A stretch of 63,154 bases of DNA from an uncultured bacterium (GCA_902770045.1 CACXRO010000026.1:1-63154); one strand, 5' to 3'; positions 25,462 to 39,234 are shown, numbered from the stretch's first letter. Numbers and translations are program-made. The notes: generated by a model from the sequence alone, not told the origin.

Positions 25462-27312
25462 TCAGGCCGGGTGCGACGTGGTCAGCGCGGTCATGAGCTT
25501 GTCGTAGGTCAGCGGCTTGAAAAGGACGCCGTCGAAGAGGTTGGTCCTGGCGTCGCCGCGGAACTCGGTGTCGGCCGTCACCGCGAACACGGGGAGGCGG
25601 CGGAAGCGGGGATCGGCGCGGATGCGCCGGATAAGCTCGGTGCCGTTCATTTTCGGCATCCAGAAGTCGGTAAACACGAAGTCCCGCGGACTGCCGGCCT
25701 TCGACGCCGCGTCAAGCTCTATGAGCGCCTCTTCGCCGTCGCACGCCTGCCTGATCGAGGCGACGCCGGCCCGTTTGAGAAGGGCGGACAGGACCGCGCG
25801 GTTGACCGAGGAGTCGTCGACCACCAGCACGCGCTGCGGCAGCTTTATGGACGCGGCGGTCGGCGCCGGCGCAGGCGCGGGCGCCGGCGCCGGCGCGGCG
25901 CCCATGGTGCAGCCGACCACCCCCGGAATGCAAACGCTGAAAGTGGATCCCTTGCCGAGTTCGCTCTTCACGGACAGCCTGCCGCCCATCGCCTCCGTCA
26001 GGCTTCTGCAGATCGAAAGCCCGAGACCGGTTCCGTTGGCCCTGTCGGCCGCGTGGCTCGGATCCTGCACCTGGACGAACGGTTCGAGCACCCGCGTCAG
26101 CATGTCCGGCGGGATGCCGCAGCCGGAGTCGGAGACGGCGAGCTCGAGGTTCGCCTCGTTGCAGGCCGCGGCGACGATCACGGATCCGTGATCGGTGAAT
26201 TTGACCGCGTTTCCGACCAGGTTGAAGAGTATCTGCTTGAACCGGTGTTCGTCGACCATTATCACCGGCAGGCCGATGGTGTGGTTGACGAGCTCTATCC
26301 CCTTGGCGGATGCCGACATCCTGAAGGACGAGAACACCGCGTCCACCAGTTGCTCGAGACGCACCGGACGCGGACTGAGCGTGATCTTGCCCGATTCCAT
26401 CCTGGAGAGGTCGAGGACGTCGTTCACGAGCTGCAGCAGCATCGTGCCGCTGTCGCGGATGGACTTCAGCGCCTCGTTCCGCTTCGCCTGGTCTGGGATT
26501 CCGTCCTGGAGGAGCTCGGAGTAGCCGAGGATGGCGTTGAGCGGCGTGCGGATGTCGTGGCTGACGATGCTGAAGAACATGCTCCGCGACTTCTCGGCCG
26601 CGCGGGCCCGCGCCAGCGCCTGCTCGAGCTCGGCCGTGTGTTTCGCCGCCTGCTCGTCCTGGATGACGAAGATGTGGAAGAAGCAGGTGCAGATGAGACA
26701 GCCGAGCGCGGTGAAGGGCGTGAGCGGCCAGACGATCTGGAGGAGGATGGACACCATCATCGTCAGGCAGGACAGGAGTACCATCATGCCCCGTCGGCGG
26801 TTGAAGGCGTTGCTGGAGACGGCTTTCGCCAGCACGAAGCCGGCGTTCAGGAGGTTGAAGGCGATGAGCAGCGCGATGAGCGGGTCGCGCGCCCAGCCGG
26901 TGATGTATTTATCCTGTGCGTCGAAGCTGAAGACGCAGTCGTTGAAGAAGTTCGCCGTCAGGAGCGCGACGTTGGCGGCGAGAATCGCGTAGCCGAACCA
27001 CGTGAGCACCCGCGTCGCCCACTTGCCGAGCTCGAGGTAGACGACGGTGAAGCGGCACTACATGACCGCGAACGTGACGAGGGACAGGAAGAACAGCACC
27101 GTGTCGCAGTACCAGGGGATGGCCCAGCCGAGGCCGGCGAATATCCCCCAAGCGCCGTCGGCCGCGTAGTAGAAGATGACTCCCAGCAGGAAGCCGCGGT
27201 AGCACTTCGCGCGCAAGGAGGATTCGCCACGACCCGCGAGCAGCCTGAAGTTGATGATCAGGTGTATCACCAACGCCGCGATGGAGAATACGGAATATGA
27301 GTATCCCTGCAT
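25462..27312 (-). pseudogene. Hybrid sensor histidine kinase with an in-frame amber codon
   Basis: Six or more N-terminal membrane helices lead to a HisKA domain (SIVSHDIRTPLNAILGYSEL), a HATPase domain (NLVGNAVKFTD, then GCGIPP and GTGLGLSI), a Pro-Ala linker and a receiver domain (VLVVDDSSVNR, phospho-acceptor in FVFTDFWMPKMNG). The start is ATG 27312 on the minus strand with AGGGAGG upstream. Codon 85 is TAG (27058-27060) where the flanking FAVM and CRFTVVYLELG continue in the same frame. Restart at an internal GTG/ATG would give a shorter membrane region. The gene could be decayed, or the TAG could be a sequencing error for TGG. Confidence 0.85.
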
Positions 27313-27352
27313 TTTGGCCTCCCTAAATGACCCTTCACTGACAGTTGCGCAT

Positions 27353-27377
27353 ATTATACCATAATTTTTGGTATAAT
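27353..27377. promoter_or_regulatory. Divergent promoter palindrome
   Basis: The minus-strand -10 TATAAT (27353-27358) and the plus-strand TATAAT (27372-27377), each preceded by TGG, form the palindrome TTATACCA-N7-TGGTATAA. The minus promoter serves the histidine kinase; the plus promoter serves the aldo/keto reductase operon. With only about 13 bp between the two boxes, RNA polymerase should not be able to use both at once. Confidence 0.75.
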
Positions 27378-27407
27378 TAACACCACAAAAGGAAATATGG
27401 AAAAACG

Positions 27408-28670
27408 ATGACAACCAGATTCGCAGCTGACGGACGCAAGGTGTCGTTGCTCGGCTACGGCGCGATGCGCCTGCCGACGACCGACGGGCTCAACGCGGCC
27501 GGCCGCGCCGGCGGCAAGCCGATTCCAGGCACCTCGAACGCCGCCATCGACCAGAAACTCCTCGATTCGCAGGTGAAGCTCATGCTCGACAGCGGGGTCA
27601 ACTACTTCGACACCTCGCCGGCCTACTGCATGGGCAGGTCCGAGGCGTGTCTGGGGCGGGCGCTGAAGGCAAGCGGCTATGCGCGCGGCGACTACATCGT
27701 GGCGACGAAGCTCTCCAACTTCGCGCCGCAGCAGTATCCGCTCGACGAGTGCAGGAAGATGTTCGAGAAGTCGCTGGAGTTCCTCCAGACCGACTACATC
27801 GACAACTACCTCCTCCACTCCGTCGGCAACGGTGGGTTCAAGACCTTCTCGCAGCGCTACCTCGAGAACGGCGCGCTCGACTGGTGCGTGAAACTGCGCG
27901 AGGAGAAGCGCATCCGCAACCTCGGCTTCTCCTTCCACGGCGACCCCAAGGTGTTCGAGTGGTGCCTCGAGCGCCACGGCGAGTACAAGTGGGACTTCTG
28001 CCAGATCCAGATGAACTACGTCGACTGGCTCCACGCCAAGGCGGTGAACGAGCGCAACCTCGACGCGAAGTACCTCTACGAGCGGCTGACGGAGCTGAAG
28101 ATACCCATCGTCGTGATGGAGCCGCTCCTGGGCGGGCGCCTTGCGCGCTACAACTACGCGCTCGCGAAGGAGCTTACGCCGCTCGACCCCGAGGCCAGCC
28201 TCGCGAAGTGGGCGCTCCGGTTCTGCGGCACCTACCCGAACGTGATGACGATCCTCTCCGGCATGACCTTCACCGAGCACATCGAGGAGAACGTGGCCAC
28301 CTGCTCGCCGCTCGCGCCGTGCAGCGAGAAGGAGCTCGCGGCGCTCGAGCGCGCGGCGGTTGCGCTCCTCAAGCTCAACACCATCCCCTGCAACAGCTGC
28401 CAGTACTGCATGCCGTGCCCGTACGGACTCGACATCCCCGCGATCCTCACCTTCCGCAACGAGGTCCTCGCCGCCAAGACCGCGCCGTCCGCGCGGGAGG
28501 TGCTGAGGGCGTATGCGAAGGCCGTGCCCGAGGAGCTGCGCCGCGCCGACCACTGCACCGGTTGCGGGAGGTGCTTCACGCACTGCCCCCAGACGATCGA
28601 CATTCCCAAGGAGCTTGCGGTCATCGACGAATGGATCGACGGGCTCAAGAACGAGGAGGCCCACAGATGA
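27408..28670 (+). CDS. Aldo/keto reductase with C-terminal Fe-S domain
   Basis: A 420-residue protein. Residues of about 1-290 form an aldo/keto reductase barrel (LGYGAMRLP, YFDTSPAYCMGRSE, LLHSVGN, FSFHGDPK, GRLARYN). The C-terminal part has four-cysteine clusters: IPCNSCQYCMPCPYGLDIP and CTGCGRCFTHCPQ. These should bind two [4Fe-4S] clusters and allow electron exchange with the polyferredoxin encoded next. The substrate is unknown. AAAGGAAA lies upstream of the ATG. The gene overlaps the next by 4 nt (ATGA). Confidence 0.9.
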   Translation: MTTRFAADGRKVSLLGYGAMRLPTTDGLNAAGRAGGKPIPGTSNAAIDQKLLDSQVKLMLDSGVNYFDTSPAYCMGRSEACLGRALKASGYARGDYIVATKLSNFAPQQYPLDECRKMFEKSLEFLQTDYIDNYLLHSVGNGGFKTFSQRYLENGALDWCVKLREEKRIRNLGFSFHGDPKVFEWCLERHGEYKWDFCQIQMNYVDWLHAKAVNERNLDAKYLYERLTELKIPIVVMEPLLGGRLARYNYALAKELTPLDPEASLAKWALRFCGTYPNVMTILSGMTFTEHIEENVATCSPLAPCSEKELAALERAAVALLKLNTIPCNSCQYCMPCPYGLDIPAILTFRNEVLAAKTAPSAREVLRAYAKAVPEELRRADHCTGCGRCFTHCPQTIDIPKELAVIDEWIDGLKNEEAHR

Positions 28671-30271
28671 AGAAGTTCGCCAAGGTCGTCCTCGCCGCTT
28701 CCATGCTCTCCGCCGTGACCGCGGCGTTCTTCGGCGTCGCCACCGACCTCGCCTGCTGGCTCCAGCCCGCCGCGACTTATACGTTCCTCGTGGTGCTGCT
28801 CCTGACTCCGCTCGTCGGACGGCTTTTCTGCGAGTGCTGCTGTCCGCTCGGCATAATCCAGTCGGTCGTGAACTGGATCTTCCACCCGAAGACGAAAGTG
28901 CGCCGCGTCTGCACGCGCCTCCCCGAGAAGAAGGGGCAGCGCATCGTCCGCTGGACGGTCCTCGCCGTGTCGGTCGCGCTGGTGGCGGTCGGATTCGGCG
29001 CGCTCGGCTGGCTGCTGACGCCGTATTCGATCTACGGCAAGGCGCTCACGCTCTTCTGGCCCGGCGTCGCGGCCTTCGCGCTCGTCGTGGTTCTCGCGGC
29101 AGTTGGGAAGGGGAGGCTCTGGTGCAACTGGATCTGCCCCGCGGGAACGCTCTTCACCCTCCTCTCGAAGAAGAGCGTCTGCGCCCACAAGGTTGGGCCC
29201 GGCTGCGGAAACTGCCGCGCCTGCTTCGGCGCGGGGGCGGCCGCGACGCCCAAGGCGGACGGCGGGGTGACGCGCCGCGACGCGCTGAAGGGAGTTGCCG
29301 TCCTGGCGGCGGCCGACGTGGTCGAGAAGACCACCGATGGCGGCTACGCCCAGGTGTCCCTCCCCGGCGTGCCGGAGCGTCCGGTGCCGGTGTTGCCGCC
29401 GGGCGCGGTCGACCGCGGGCTGTTCAACGCCAAGTGCGTCGCCTGCGGGCTCTGCATCACCAGCTGCCCGGGCAAGTGCCTCGTGGCCTCCACGTCGCTG
29501 AAGCGCTTCGGCCAGCCCGAGATGGACTTCCGCCGCGGCTACTGCCTCTCCGGCTGCAACTATGTCTGCGGTCACGTCTGTCCGGCCGGGGCGATAAGGT
29601 GGATTCCGCGCCTCGAGCGGAAGAACGTCCATGTCGGCCACGCGATCTGGAAGAAGGACCTCTGCATCCGCACGACGGAAGACGTCCAGTGCACCGCGTG
29701 CTCGCGCAAGTGCCCGGTGCAGGCGATCCACATCGTCGAGGGATTTCCGGTCGTGGACAAGGCGAAGTGCATCGGCTGCGGCGCGTGCGAGCACGTATGC
29801 CCGGCCCGGCCGATGCCGGCGATATTCGTCAAGGGCTTCGAGCGGCAGCGGCTGGTGTGGCCGATGGACGAGTTGAGCCTAATCGCCGAGATGAAGCGGC
29901 TCGTCTGGGGCGGTGTCTCGTGCGTCGCGGCGAGGGACGGGGTGATCGTCGGCCAGGAGACCGGCCGCGGCATCATGCCGATCCTGAAGCTGCTCGACGA
30001 CGGCAAGCTCGCGCATGCGGTCGTAGTCGACAAGGTGGTCGGCCGCGCGGCGGCGGCGATCTGCGTGGTCGGAGGAGCAAAGCGGGTGCACGCGGCGATC
30101 ATGGGGGCGGACGCCGCGGCGCTCCTGAAGGCGCACGGCATCGCGTCGTCGGCCGACCGGACGGTCCCGCGGATCCTCAACCGCGACCTTTCCGACGGCT
30201 GCCCGATGGAGCGGGCCGTCGACGGCATCGACGACCCGGCGGAGATGGTCAAGGCGCTGAGACGCAGATGA
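28667..30271 (+). CDS. Membrane polyferredoxin (NapH/YccM-like) fused to DUF1893
   Basis: A 534-residue protein. The N-terminal part has about five membrane helices and NapH-like cysteine motifs (CECCCPLG and CNWICPAG). A soluble ferredoxin part follows with CVACGLCITSCPGKC, CGHVCPAG, CTACSRKCPVQ and CIGCGACEHVCPARP. From about residue 402 a complete DUF1893 domain follows: SCVAARDGVIVGQETGRGIM, then DKVVGRAAAAIC, then ILNRDLSDGCPME. DUF1893 proteins are thought to adopt a cytidine-deaminase-like fold. The protein should move electrons across or along the inner membrane. It overlaps both neighbours by 4 nt. Confidence 0.9.
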   Translation: MKKFAKVVLAASMLSAVTAAFFGVATDLACWLQPAATYTFLVVLLLTPLVGRLFCECCCPLGIIQSVVNWIFHPKTKVRRVCTRLPEKKGQRIVRWTVLAVSVALVAVGFGALGWLLTPYSIYGKALTLFWPGVAAFALVVVLAAVGKGRLWCNWICPAGTLFTLLSKKSVCAHKVGPGCGNCRACFGAGAAATPKADGGVTRRDALKGVAVLAAADVVEKTTDGGYAQVSLPGVPERPVPVLPPGAVDRGLFNAKCVACGLCITSCPGKCLVASTSLKRFGQPEMDFRRGYCLSGCNYVCGHVCPAGAIRWIPRLERKNVHVGHAIWKKDLCIRTTEDVQCTACSRKCPVQAIHIVEGFPVVDKAKCIGCGACEHVCPARPMPAIFVKGFERQRLVWPMDELSLIAEMKRLVWGGVSCVAARDGVIVGQETGRGIMPILKLLDDGKLAHAVVVDKVVGRAAAAICVVGGAKRVHAAIMGADAAALLKAHGIASSADRTVPRILNRDLSDGCPMERAVDGIDDPAEMVKALRRR

Positions 30272-31110
30272 AGACCGGGCTGGTGCTGGAGGGCGGGGCG
30301 ATGCGCGGGCTGTTCACGGCCGGCGTCCTGGACGTGCTGATGGAGCGCGGCGTCAAGTTCGACGGCGCGATCGGCGTGTCGGCCGGCGCGTGCTTCGGCT
30401 GCAACTACAAGAGCGGGCAGGTCGGCCGCGTCATCCGCTACAACAAGCGCTTCGCCCGCGATCCGCGCTACTGCTCGTGGAAGTCGCTGCTGAGGACCGG
30501 CGACCTCTTCGGCGCCGACTTCTGCTACCGCGAGCTGCCGACGGAGCTCGATGTCTTCGATGCCGCAGCGTACGCGGCGAATCCGATGGAGTTCCACGTC
30601 GTGGCCACCGACTGCGCGACCGGGAAGCCAGTGTACAGGCGGCTCGACCGCGCGGATGCGGAGGCGTTCAGGTGGATGCAGGCCTCGGCGTCGATGCCGC
30701 TTGTCTCGCGTCCGGTCGAGATCGACGGCCGAGAATACCTGGACGGCGGGCTCTCGGACGGCATACCGCTCCGCTACTTTGAGTCGATCGGCTTCGAGCG
30801 CAACCTCGTAGTCACCACCCGCCCTCACGGCTACCGCAAGTTTCCGAAGCGGCGGATCCGGCTCCTCAGGCCGCTCTTCCGCCATCCCGCCGTCTACATG
30901 GCGCTGAGGGACCGCTACAAGTGGTACAACGAGACGTTGGAGTACATCGATTCACGCGTTGCCGCGGGCAAGGCGATGCTCGTCTGCCCGAAGGAGCCGC
31001 TGCCGATCTCGCGCGTCTGCCACGACCCGGAGGCGATGCAGCGCGTCTACGACCTCGGCCGGCAGGCGGGGGAGGAGGCGGCCGCCGCGGGAACGCTGAT
31101 TTTGGTATAA
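30268..31110 (+). CDS. Patatin-like phospholipase
   Basis: A 280-residue esterase/phospholipase with an oxyanion region LEGGAMRGLFTAGVL, the nucleophile elbow GVSAG (GxSxG) and the catalytic DGG in YLDGGLSDGIP. Members of the YjjU/RssA type hydrolyse phospholipids or acylglycerols. It overlaps the polyferredoxin gene (ATGA) and so belongs to that operon, which is an unusual pairing. Its last codons GTA-TAA lie inside the TATAAT box of the following tRNA gene. Confidence 0.88.
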   Translation: MKTGLVLEGGAMRGLFTAGVLDVLMERGVKFDGAIGVSAGACFGCNYKSGQVGRVIRYNKRFARDPRYCSWKSLLRTGDLFGADFCYRELPTELDVFDAAAYAANPMEFHVVATDCATGKPVYRRLDRADAEAFRWMQASASMPLVSRPVEIDGREYLDGGLSDGIPLRYFESIGFERNLVVTTRPHGYRKFPKRRIRLLRPLFRHPAVYMALRDRYKWYNETLEYIDSRVAAGKAMLVCPKEPLPISRVCHDPEAMQRVYDLGRQAGEEAAAAGTLILV

Positions 31111-31111
31111 T
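31102..31111 (+). promoter_or_regulatory. Extended -10 promoter of tRNA-Arg/valS, overlapping the patatin stop
   Basis: TTGGTATAAT with TATAAT at 31106-31111. The patatin stop TAA is 31108-31110. tRNA-Arg starts 16 bp after the box. Confidence 0.8.
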
Positions 31112-31126
31112 ACACACCTTACAGCG

Positions 31127-31203
31127 GGTCCTGTAGCTCATCTGGACAGAGCAGCTGCCTTCTAAGCAGCGGGTAGTGGGTTCGAGTCCCGCCAGGACCG
31201 CCA
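31127..31203 (+). tRNA. tRNA-Arg (anticodon TCT)
   Basis: Acceptor GGTCCTG pairs with CAGGACC. The anticodon loop CTTCTAA has TCT at 34-36, the T loop is GGTTCGAGTCC, and CCA is encoded at 31201-31203. It lies 20 bp before valS and may be cotranscribed with it. Confidence 0.95.
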
Positions 31204-31223
31204 GCAGAAGGAAGAGAAGATTT

Positions 31224-33908
<2,685 letters not shown>

Positions 33909-33934
33909 GGCATTTACAAAGAAAGGAAAATGAA

Positions 33935-35215
33935 ATGAAGAGAATCATGATTGCCGCGGTCTGCATTGCGGCGCTTGTCGGCTGCACGACCGGCTCGGCC
34001 CAGCGCGGTTCCGCGGTCGCGTCGAACACCACCTACGCGCGTGACGCGCTGAAGCCGTTGTCGCCGGCATTCGCCGCGGCCTGCGGGACCTTCGGCACCA
34101 CCTACGCGCGTGACGCGCTGAAGCCGTTCGCCGACAAGGGCTGGCTTCCCGGCGCCATCTCGGTGCTGTACAACAACGGCGTGGAGGAAATCGCGTGCGT
34201 AGGCTACGCCGATGTCGCGGCGAAGCGCCCGATCACCATCGACGACCACTTCATGCAGTGCTCGCAGACGAAGGGTTTCTGCGGGGTGACGGTGGCCAAG
34301 CTCGTCGAGGAGGGCAGGGTGTCGCTCGACGACCCGGTCTCCAAGTACCTGCCGGAGTTCGAGACGCTGTGGATCACCGACGGCTCCACCACCGACGTGA
34401 GGCGGCTCACCAAGGCGAAGAACGTGCTTACGCTGCGGATGTGCATGAACCACACCGGCGGTTTCCCGTTCGAGCTCGGCAACTACATCTCCATGGGCGG
34501 ATGGTCGCGCCGCATGCCCTTGAGGAGCGTGGCGGCGACGGCGGCGGCTGAGCCGATCCTCTTCGAGCCCGGCACGAAGGAGCAGTATTCCAATGTCGGC
34601 ATCGACATCGGCGCGGCGATTGTGGAGGTGGTCACGGGGATGCGCTGGGAGGACTACCTCAAAAAGACGGTGCTGGATCCGCTGGGGATGACGTCCTCCG
34701 GTTTCGTGCCGTCGGAGGAGTGGCTCAAGACCAAGATCGAGATGTACGACTGCCAGACGAACGCGCCGGCGGTGTGGCGCGAATTCAACCCGGCGATGGC
34801 GCGTCCCTACGGCGACGACCGCGTGTTCGCATCGGCCGGCGCGGGGCTCTGGACGACCACGCGCGACCAGCTCAAGTTCTACAAGATGCTGATGAACCTC
34901 GGGATGGGCGAGAACGGCGTGCGCATTCTCAAGGAGGAGACGGTGAAGGACATCCTCGCCACTTCGACCCGCCCGAAGGGGATGGGTGGCTACTCCCTCG
35001 GCCTTGCCGCCGGCGGCGACAACGGTTGGTTCGGCCATGGTGGCGCGTGGGGTACGAACTGCCAGGTCAACTGGAAGGAGCGCAAGCTCAAGCTGGTCGT
35101 GGTGCAGCTCTGCGGCCAGCCGCGTCCGTGGGACGCCGAGCTCGCCAAAGCCGAGGAGCAGTTCTTCAAGGCGACGGTCGGCGAGGGCGACGACTACGTC
35201 GGAAGGATGAAGTAA
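33935..35215 (+). CDS. Beta-lactamase-related serine hydrolase lipoprotein
   Basis: A 426-residue lipoprotein with lipobox ALVGC. It is a class C beta-lactamase/esterase fold with the SxxK nucleophile motif in CSQTKGF, YSN for the Tyr motif and a GHGG motif near the end. It may hydrolyse esters or peptidoglycan-type amides; resistance is not implied. Near the N-terminus the 23-residue unit TTYARDALKPLSPAFAAACG plus TFG is followed by a second partial copy, due to a 69-bp tandem duplication (34027-34130). AAAGGAAAA precedes the ATG. It is separated from der by 12 bp. Confidence 0.88.
   Translation: MKRIMIAAVCIAALVGCTTGSAQRGSAVASNTTYARDALKPLSPAFAAACGTFGTTYARDALKPFADKGWLPGAISVLYNNGVEEIACVGYADVAAKRPITIDDHFMQCSQTKGFCGVTVAKLVEEGRVSLDDPVSKYLPEFETLWITDGSTTDVRRLTKAKNVLTLRMCMNHTGGFPFELGNYISMGGWSRRMPLRSVAATAAAEPILFEPGTKEQYSNVGIDIGAAIVEVVTGMRWEDYLKKTVLDPLGMTSSGFVPSEEWLKTKIEMYDCQTNAPAVWREFNPAMARPYGDDRVFASAGAGLWTTTRDQLKFYKMLMNLGMGENGVRILKEETVKDILATSTRPKGMGGYSLGLAAGGDNGWFGHGGAWGTNCQVNWKERKLKLVVVQLCGQPRPWDAELAKAEEQFFKATVGEGDDYVGRMK
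34027..34130. repeat. 69-bp-period tandem duplication
   Basis: CACCACCTACGCGCGTGACG followed by CGCTGAAGCCGTT begins at 34027 and again at 34096, identical over 33 bp. The spacing of 69 bp keeps the frame. Confidence 0.9.
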
Positions 35216-35227
35216 GGCATTTTCGTC

Positions 35228-36616
35228 ATGAATGTCGTGTCGCTGGTCGGACGCCCCAACACGGGCAAGAGCGCGCTCTTCAATCGCCTCGCCAGGAAGC
35301 GGGTGGCGATCGTGTTCGACCAGCCCGGCGTCACCCGCGACCGCGTCACCCGCGAGGTCGAGCTCGGCTCCCGGCGGGTGATGCTCGTCGACACCGGCGG
35401 CATCGCCTTCGACCGTGGCGTCACCGGCGACCCGCTCGACGTCGAGACGCGCGGCCAGGCGGCGCTTGCGGTGGAGGACTCCGCCGTGTGCGTGGTGGTG
35501 GTCGACGCGCGCGAGGGCATCACCCCGCTCGACCAGGAGGTCGTGGAGCGTGTGCGCGACTCCGGCGTCCCCTGCATCGTCGCGGCGAACAAGTGCGACA
35601 CGGCCGACGACGACTGGCGCGCGGAGGAGTTCGCGCGCTTCGGGCTCGACGTGCTGCCGGTCTCGGCCGAGCATTCCCGCGGCGTCGAGGACCTCGTCCA
35701 GGCGGTCGTCTCGCGGCTGCCGCCGGCGGAGGCGGACGAGTCCGCGGCGAAGCCGCTGCGCGTCGCCGTGGTCGGCCGGCCGAACGTCGGCAAGTCGTCG
35801 TACATCAACCGGCTTCTCAACGCGCCGCGCGTGATCGTCTCCGAGATCGCCGGCACCACCCGCGACGCGGTGGAGGTGCCGTTCGCCATCGGCTCCGGTC
35901 CTGAGGCGCGCCACTACATGCTCGTCGACACCGCGGGGATGAAGCCGCACACCAAGATGTCGAAGTCGAGCGTGGACAACTTCTCGCTCTTCCGCTCCGA
36001 GGAGGCGATCGAGGAGGCCGACGTGGTGGTGCTGCTCCTCGACCCGACGATGGGTCCGACGATGCAGGACAAGCGCATCGCGGGGAAGATCCTGGACGCG
36101 AAGAAGGCGTGCGTCCTGATGATGAACAAGTGGGACCTCGCGAACGCGGACGGCATCACCGACGAGAAGAAGGCCGCGGAGGCGGTGCGGACGATGATGC
36201 CGTTCCTCGCCTTCGCGCCCATCGTCTTCTGCTCGAACAAGTCCGGCTACAACATCCGTCGCACCGTCGACGCGATCGACCGCGCCGCTGCGAGCGCCGG
36301 CGAGCGGCTGCCGACCGGGATGCTCAACCGCGTCATCGAGACGGCGGCGAAGCGCACGCTCTCGCCGATGGTGCGCGGCCGCAGGCTGAAGATCTACTAC
36401 GCGCTCCAGGTCTCGACCAATCCCCAGACGATCCGGCTCTTCGTCAACGACCCGAAGCTGGTGACGCCGGCCTACCTCGCCTACCTCGAGCGGATGATCC
36501 GCGCGCGGTTCGGTCTCGAGGGCGCGCCGCTGAGGATGTTCCTGAAGGCGCGTCCGCGCGGCGGACGTCCGGGCGCGAAGGGCGGCGCGGCGCCGGAAGC
36601 GGAGGCTGAGGCGTGA
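35228..36616 (+). CDS. der: Ribosome-associated GTPase Der (EngA)
   Basis: A 462-residue protein with two GTPase domains in tandem (P-loops GRPNTGKS and GRPNVGKS, both with DT(A/G)G motifs and NKCD/NKWD) and a C-terminal KH-like domain. It acts in 50S subunit assembly. Length is normal. The Ala/Gly/Glu-rich C-terminus overlaps the start of rlmB by 4 nt (GTGA). Confidence 0.95.
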   Translation: MNVVSLVGRPNTGKSALFNRLARKRVAIVFDQPGVTRDRVTREVELGSRRVMLVDTGGIAFDRGVTGDPLDVETRGQAALAVEDSAVCVVVVDAREGITPLDQEVVERVRDSGVPCIVAANKCDTADDDWRAEEFARFGLDVLPVSAEHSRGVEDLVQAVVSRLPPAEADESAAKPLRVAVVGRPNVGKSSYINRLLNAPRVIVSEIAGTTRDAVEVPFAIGSGPEARHYMLVDTAGMKPHTKMSKSSVDNFSLFRSEEAIEEADVVVLLLDPTMGPTMQDKRIAGKILDAKKACVLMMNKWDLANADGITDEKKAAEAVRTMMPFLAFAPIVFCSNKSGYNIRRTVDAIDRAAASAGERLPTGMLNRVIETAAKRTLSPMVRGRRLKIYYALQVSTNPQTIRLFVNDPKLVTPAYLAYLERMIRARFGLEGAPLRMFLKARPRGGRPGAKGGAAPEAEAEA

Positions 36617-37418
36617 GCGCGGCGGACAGGCGTCAGGACAGGGCCGGCCACTTCCGCGGACCGCGTGAGGAGGTCGGCGGCGGCGAGTGGATCTACGGCC
36701 GCAACCCGGTGGAGGAGGCGCTCGCCGCCGGCCGGCGCGAGGCGACGGAGATCGTGCTTCCCCCGCCGGCGCACGACGACGACCAGCTTGCCCGCATCCG
36801 CGGCGAGGCGCACGCGCGGCGGATCGCGGTGAGGACGATGGACCGCGACCGGCTCGACCGGCTGGTGCGCTTCGGCCACCACCAGGGCGTGGCGCTGAAG
36901 GTCTCGGGCTATCCCTACGTGTCGCTCGACGAGATCGTCTCCGCCGCGGCGGACGAGGAGAACGCGCTCGTCGTCCTCCTCGACCACGTCGAGGACCCGC
37001 AGAACCTGGGCTCGGTGCTGCGCACCGCCTGCGCCGCCGGCGCGGCGGGCGTGGTCATCCCCGAGGACCGCGCCTGCGGCGTCACCCCGGCGGCGGTGCG
37101 CGCCTCGGCGGGCGGCGCGGAGCACCTCCGGGTCGCCAAGGTCGTCAACCTCGTGCGCGCGATGGAGGAGCTCAAGGACGCCGGGTTCTGGATCACCGGC
37201 CTCGACATGGGCGAGGGGGCGCGCCCCTACGACGAAGTGGACTTCAGGGGCAAGGCGGCGCTCGTCGTCGGCGCCGAGGGCGCCGGGCTCTCGCGGCTGG
37301 TGCGCACCAAGTGCGACTTTATCGCCGCGCTGCCGATGCCGGGCGGGTTCGAGTCGCTCAACGCCGGCGTCGCCGCGGGCATCGCCATCTACGAGGTGCT
37401 GCGCCAGAGGAGGCGGAA

Positions 37419-37422
<4 letters not shown>
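36613..37422 (+). CDS. rlmB: 23S rRNA 2'-O-methyltransferase (RlmB/TrmH family)
   Basis: A 269-residue SpoU-type methyltransferase with a substrate-binding N-terminal domain ([12 protein letters not shown]) and the knotted SAM-binding domain: [28 protein letters not shown], and [18 protein letters not shown]. RlmB methylates G2251 in 23S rRNA; the closely related TrmH tRNA enzymes cannot be fully excluded. The start GTG overlaps the der stop, and the end overlaps lepA (ATGA). Confidence 0.9.
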
Positions 37423-39230
<1,808 letters not shown>

Positions 39231-39234
39231 CCCC

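Noticed and set aside
25863..25900. GCCGGCGC-type simple repeat in the histidine kinase gene
   Set aside because: It encodes the Pro-Ala linker before the receiver domain, a normal flexible hinge.
31176..31223. Upstream extension of valS into tRNA-Arg
   Set aside because: The extension is tRNA sequence; ATG 31224 is the conserved start.
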